Part shown: positions 42,262-45,047 of the stretch, piece after piece
How the letters are laid out: each line of letters opens with the position of its first letter
Position numbering within the stretch: position 1 is the first letter of the stretch
Program-made: the position numbers and the translations under genes
Virus record (IMG/VR): IMGVR_UViG_3300045141_000138
Location: 1-45,047 of that record
Strand: one strand, 5' to 3'
Source: a virus
DNA length: 45,047 bases
The notes under the pieces: generated by a model
The model's input: only the letters and a program-made list of their open reading frames with translations
Told to the model about the DNA's origin: nothing
Databases searched by the model: none

Positions 42262-42643
42262 TGTCGGTAGCGTCGATCACTGTCTGCAAATAGTCCAGGG
42301 TGGTGTCAGCCAGCTTGACACGGCCGGGCTGGAACACAGCGCGATTGAGCGCCATAAAGGCTTGCTCCATTTGTGTACGCGCGATGGCCAGCCAACGCTG
42401 GTCAATGCTTGTCTTCGTCTTGTGTGCGTCCATCACGCGCAATACGAGTTCTTCAAGCTCTTTGTGCGCGTTGACGATCCTGACGTTCACGTCAGGCTGT
42501 GTCTTGTAGCCAGCCACTGGCAAGCCAGTGTGTTCTGTCTTCTCAGCCAACTTGTTTCTCCCGCGTTTGCTGTTTAGCATTCTGTCCATTGCATCGCGTT
42601 CAGCCTGCGTGCGTTTATTTATCTGTAGCTTTTCCTCCGTCAT
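42251..42643 (-). CDS. Acb2/Tad1-like hairpin-domain protein, putative anti-CBASS/anti-Thoeris sponge
   Basis: The 130-residue product has a basic N-terminal helix (about 1-35) and then the pattern of the Acb2/Tad1 hairpin domain: PVAGYKTQPDVNVRIVNAHK, a long helix, and DQRWLAIARTQMEQAFMALN followed by RAVFQPGRVKL. In Acb2 and Tad1 this two-helix hairpin forms hexamers that bind cyclic nucleotide alarm signals of CBASS or Thoeris. The open frame runs to 42676, but the ATG at 42643 has GGGAG 7 nt upstream. It overlaps the broken Tad2-like gene by 29 nt. Ligand choice cannot be judged; the domain also occurs in untested proteins. Confidence 0.75.
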   Translation of the reverse strand: MTEEKLQINKRTQAERDAMDRMLNSKRGRNKLAEKTEHTGLPVAGYKTQPDVNVRIVNAHKELEELVLRVMDAHKTKTSIDQRWLAIARTQMEQAFMALNRAVFQPGRVKLADTTLDYLQTVIDATDSAI

Positions 42644-42866
42644 GTACGATCTCCCAATCGCCGGCCAGTAGATCACTCTGTGAACACAGCCATGGTATCA
42701 GACCGCCTTGTGCCGTACGCATGTACACGTATGGAAGTGTCATCTTGCTGTGTTCATCAGGCACTTGCAAGGCAAGTCACATGTTCTTGCCGTTCCAGCC
42801 CGCTCGCGCGACTTTCTCGCCGTCACGCATTGCGTCAACCGCTTCACCAATTGTCATCTTGCCCAT
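42615..42866 (-). pseudogene. Tad2-like (DUF2829) anti-Thoeris gene with one in-frame TGA
   Basis: A frame of 83 sense and stop-replaced codons starts at ATG 42866 (AGGGA about 9 nt upstream) and reads MGKMTIGEAVDAMRDGEK, then VARAGWNGKNM. It meets TGA (42777-42779) and continues in the same frame LALQVPDEHSKMTLPYVYM, then GGLIPWLCSQSDLLAGDWEI, to TAA at 42615-42617. Both halves match DUF2829, the Tad2 family that binds the Thoeris signal molecule. The TGA stands where the family often has an aromatic or hydrophobic residue, so a TGG-to-TGA change is the simplest reading. Readthrough or a sequencing error is possible. Confidence 0.8.
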
Positions 42867-42900
42867 AACGCGTTTTCCCTGTGTTGCCACGTGAGAGACA

Positions 42901-42940
42901 GGCGGGACCGGACTACGTGGCGCGTTGAGCCGGTCCCGCC
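42901..42940 (-). terminator. Hairpin between SSB and the Tad2-like gene
   Basis: GGCGGGACCGG (42901-42911) pairs perfectly with CCGGTCCCGCC (42930-42940) around an 18-nt loop. On the minus strand it is followed by TGTCTC, a poor U-tract, so it is probably an attenuator that lowers expression downstream of the abundant SSB. The 92 nt between it and the SSB stop hold no gene that I can see. Confidence 0.65.
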
Positions 42941-43031
42941 CTTAACGAGCAAAGCTGGGTATGATGCGGTCTTAACCAGCCTTGCCCCTTCCTGCGGCCA
43001 GCTTGCAATAGCCGCAAGGTTCCTGCCTCGC

Positions 43032-43922
43032 CTACATCAGCGAGGATATGTCGTAGGCGTCCTCAGCCGGCGTTGTACGCGCCATTCCGCTGTAGAGCGG
43101 GTTGGGTGGCGGGGGTGGCGTAAAACCGCTCTGTGGGGCTCGTGGGGCCTGCCAGCCGGGAGCCATGCCAGTGACCGGTGGTATATAGGGACCAGAACCA
43201 CTGACAGGCGGCGGCACCATGCCGGCCAGCGCAGCCGGATTGACTTGCGGCGGCTTCACGCTGACGCCCTTGAATGCTTCACGCGGGTCGATACCACCAC
43301 CACTGAGGTTCTGATCGTCGCCAATGATCATAACCGCTTGCAGCCCGTACGAAACGCCTTTCTTCGGCTGCGGTGGTGTTTTGCCATACCCGTACGCATT
43401 GACCACCAGAATGGCCCATACGCCGGGATAGACCTTCGCCTTGTCTACGATCAAATTCTTTTGCGGCGTTGCGTCCACGATGCTCGGCTTGAATTTCGAC
43501 GTGTGGTTTATGTACATCAAGCCAGGAGTGAAGCCTTCGAACTTATGCGCTTTTTGTGCGCAATCGTGGAACGGGTTTTCCAGGCCGGAATAGCCGGGCG
43601 GATTGAGGTTTGGATTGTAGTAGTCGGGGAACATCTCGCCGCACACACGGTAGTATTCACTGTAGTACAGCGACAGATCGCTAAACGGTGTGTACAGAGC
43701 GCACACACTGTATTTTGGCGTTGCACCAGGGTTGCCGGTCGGCGCTTTCGGGTCAAACAACGTATCGCAGAACGCCAGCCGTACCGGACCAGACGACAGC
43801 ATACGCCCTTCACCCGGCAGCATGTTTACCGGATTGGCTGCGCATACCTCGCGTATCCACTTGTCGCCAATGACGCTGTTTGTCATCAGCGTATTTCCAC
43901 CTATGAATGATGATCCTGCCAT
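43032..43922 (-). CDS. Single-stranded DNA-binding protein (DUF2815/Enc34-like)
   Basis: The 296-residue product has an OB-fold-like core (about 1-200) with the family pattern SGPVRLAFCDTLFDPKAP, PKYSVCALYTPFSDLSLYY and VVNAYGYGKTPPQPKKGVSY. A long Pro/Gly-rich flexible linker (about 215-280) follows, then an acidic tip PAEDAYDISSLM, like the partner-binding tips of other SSBs. It coats single strands during replication. It lies between the Cas4-like nuclease and the polymerase block; AGG lies 6 nt before the ATG. Confidence 0.85.
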   Translation of the reverse strand: MAGSSFIGGNTLMTNSVIGDKWIREVCAANPVNMLPGEGRMLSSGPVRLAFCDTLFDPKAPTGNPGATPKYSVCALYTPFSDLSLYYSEYYRVCGEMFPDYYNPNLNPPGYSGLENPFHDCAQKAHKFEGFTPGLMYINHTSKFKPSIVDATPQKNLIVDKAKVYPGVWAILVVNAYGYGKTPPQPKKGVSYGLQAVMIIGDDQNLSGGGIDPREAFKGVSVKPPQVNPAALAGMVPPPVSGSGPYIPPVTGMAPGWQAPRAPQSGFTPPPPPNPLYSGMARTTPAEDAYDISSLM

Positions 43923-43954
43923 GTTATCCTGCTTTCTGATCTCTGGTTTATGGT

Positions 43955-45047
43955 TTATGTTTTCTGCTTGCTAGGGTCTGTGTACTCAATCATAGTCGCT
44001 ATGTTTACTGCCGGTCGTTTGTCATCGTAATCGACCAAAGTAAGATTACCAGAAGTATCGCGTATCATCAAGGGAGCCATTGCCTTGTTTGCTTCCTCGA
44101 TCAACTTTTTTGAATTCCTCTGGCCAACGCGTTCATAGATTGCGCTCTTGACCAGCGCTCTTGCTTCCGTGATCGTCACAAGCTTGGGCTGAATGAATAC
44201 ATTCCCAGGAATACCGGCTATCTGCCCAAGGTTCCCTGCGATCTCGCGCGGATCGCCATTCCACTTGCTGCGCGCCTGAGAGAAAACAAGTTTTTTGCCC
44301 GGTATGTTTGCACCAGCCCTTGCCAGCGCAATCGCTTGCCTGTGTACAGCCTCGAACCACTCTTCGACCATGTCGCGCATTGTCAGAATATCAGCTATCC
44401 TGTCCACACTGAGCGAATTGACCGGTGGTAGACCGTCCTTTATGTCTTTCGTCTCATTGTACGTCGGTAGCACGCTACGCATACGATGTTGCTCAGCTTC
44501 GGGGCAAGCCGATATGGCGGGGCACCACCGGCAGTACGAGCCCGGTCTGATCTCAGGTACGCGCTCACGCGTTTTCTCAATGGCGAAGTTAACTTCGCCA
44601 ATGAACTGGTCCAATCGTTCATCGTTGCAAATCCACTCGCGCATCTTGCCGTCGCGATGAAAACCTCTTGGTTGCATGATCATCATGCGATAGATCGTGC
44701 GCCCACTGTTGCACATGCCTTGCTCGCGCAGCGCTTGCCGTGAACCAACGCAGTAGAACAGCAACTGTGTGTTCTCTTGCACGTTCACAGCTACGCCACT
44801 ACCATGTTTATAGTCGGCCACGATCATCATGTCCAGATCGGGCACAAATATCGTCACGTCTGACGTACCACCAGCGTCGTCGTTATGGGTGGTTGGAAAC
44901 CGGAATTGTGTCTCCAAGTAAACGTGTATATCAGGCGCGTAGGCGTCTATCAGGTCTTGTACGTGGTCTAATGCGTCTTGCACGCTTTCCAGCCTGATCT
45001 CTTCGTCGTCATGCCTGTGTTCCCATTCCAGGCCAGCTTGTATCTTT
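43955..45047 (-). CDS. Cas4/RecB-like nuclease (DUF2800), 5' end beyond the window
   Basis: The frame is open to the right edge: 21 codons lie upstream of the first possible start at 44983, and the N-terminus is probably missing. Nuclease residues are visible: GGTSDVTIFVPDLD and IVADYKHGSG give the PD-(D/E)XK Asp and Lys, followed by Gln in NVQENTQLLFY. CRWCPAISACPE gives Cys ligands of an iron-sulphur cluster type. The family is widespread in phages next to DUF2815 SSB genes, as here, and probably acts in recombination or DNA processing. Confidence 0.85.
   Translation of the reverse strand, partial: KIQAGLEWEHRHDDEEIRLESVQDALDHVQDLIDAYAPDIHVYLETQFRFPTTHNDDAGGTSDVTIFVPDLDMMIVADYKHGSGVAVNVQENTQLLFYCVGSRQALREQGMCNSGRTIYRMMIMQPRGFHRDGKMREWICNDERLDQFIGEVNFAIEKTRERVPEIRPGSYCRWCPAISACPEAEQHRMRSVLPTYNETKDIKDGLPPVNSLSVDRIADILTMRDMVEEWFEAVHRQAIALARAGANIPGKKLVFSQARSKWNGDPREIAGNLGQIAGIPGNVFIQPKLVTITEARALVKSAIYERVGQRNSKKLIEEANKAMAPLMIRDTSGNLTLVDYDDKRPAVNIATMIEYTDPSKQKT

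Noticed and set aside
42708-43910. 400-aa plus-strand frame
   Set aside because: It is the opposite strand of the SSB gene and of the Tad2-like gene; the minus-strand products have clear family patterns.
1-45047. Joining the two window ends as a complete circular genome
   Set aside because: The joined sequence gives the RuvC-like gene an early stop and leaves the Cas4-like gene without its N-terminus, with a stop just upstream, so more sequence is missing.
1-45047. Diversity-generating retroelement, CRISPR array, tRNA genes, integrase or phage RNA polymerase
   Set aside because: No reverse transcriptase, template/variable repeat pair, regular spacer array, tRNA cloverleaf, integrase or single-subunit polymerase was seen, despite the BPP-1-like virion gene order.

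Overview
The window is an internal piece of a tailed double-stranded DNA phage genome with short-tail (podovirus) virion genes. The late block, about 15.35 to 37.5 kb on the plus strand, runs: 74-aa protein, T7-like portal, Bbp19-family protein, scaffold, an unknown head protein, major capsid, a probable cement protein, tail tube A and B, gp13/gp14-like internal proteins, three giant internal virion proteins, tail fibre and a small membrane/lysis cassette. This order resembles the Bordetella phage BPP-1 group more than T7, since I see no phage RNA polymerase. No integrase, transposase, tRNA or CRISPR array was seen, so the phage is probably lytic. A proteobacterial host is likely, but this is inference only.

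Layout. (1) 1-7.8 kb, minus strand: a tightly packed set of about 24 small early genes, many with ATGA or TGATG start/stop overlaps. They include a RuvC-like resolvase cut by the window edge, a HAD phosphatase, three small zinc-ribbon proteins, a poly-proline protein with a C-terminal helix-turn-helix, and two tandem paralogues. (2) 7.8-8.23 kb: a noncoding control region with two pairs of palindromic sites. (3) 8.23-11.6 kb, minus: a three-gene module, namely a helical protein of unknown function, a MoxR-type AAA+ ATPase and a metallopeptidase-VWA protein. Each gene is preceded at the same distance by a covarying RNA hairpin with loop AUUGG. (4) 11.6-13.23 kb: an AT-rich noncoding region full of palindromes and short repeats, with a structured, terminator-ended stretch at its right end (candidate origin and candidate ncRNA). 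(5) 13.23-15.29 kb, minus: terminase small and large subunits, divergent from the rest of the late genes; a 27-bp perfect palindrome lies inside the small-subunit gene. (6) 15.35-37.5 kb, plus: morphogenesis and lysis genes. (7) 37.69-45.05 kb, minus: replication genes (Cas4-like nuclease, single-strand-binding protein, family A DNA polymerase, primase-helicase) with two embedded anti-defence genes.

The most notable points are: an unannotated Tad2-like (DUF2829) gene broken by one in-frame TGA, placed directly before an Acb2/Tad1-like gene between the SSB and polymerase genes; the three AUUGG hairpins in front of the MoxR/VWA module genes; the palindrome in terS as a candidate packaging site; and an internal virion protein that carries both a peptidase and a lytic transglycosylase domain.

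How the parts work together: the right-hand minus genes copy the DNA and may counter nucleotide-signal immunity. The left-hand small genes are probably early host-takeover functions. The terminases package DNA into the capsid built by the plus-strand operon. The internal virion proteins breach the cell wall at entry, and the cassette at 36.8-37.5 kb probably acts at lysis. No separate endolysin gene was recognised.
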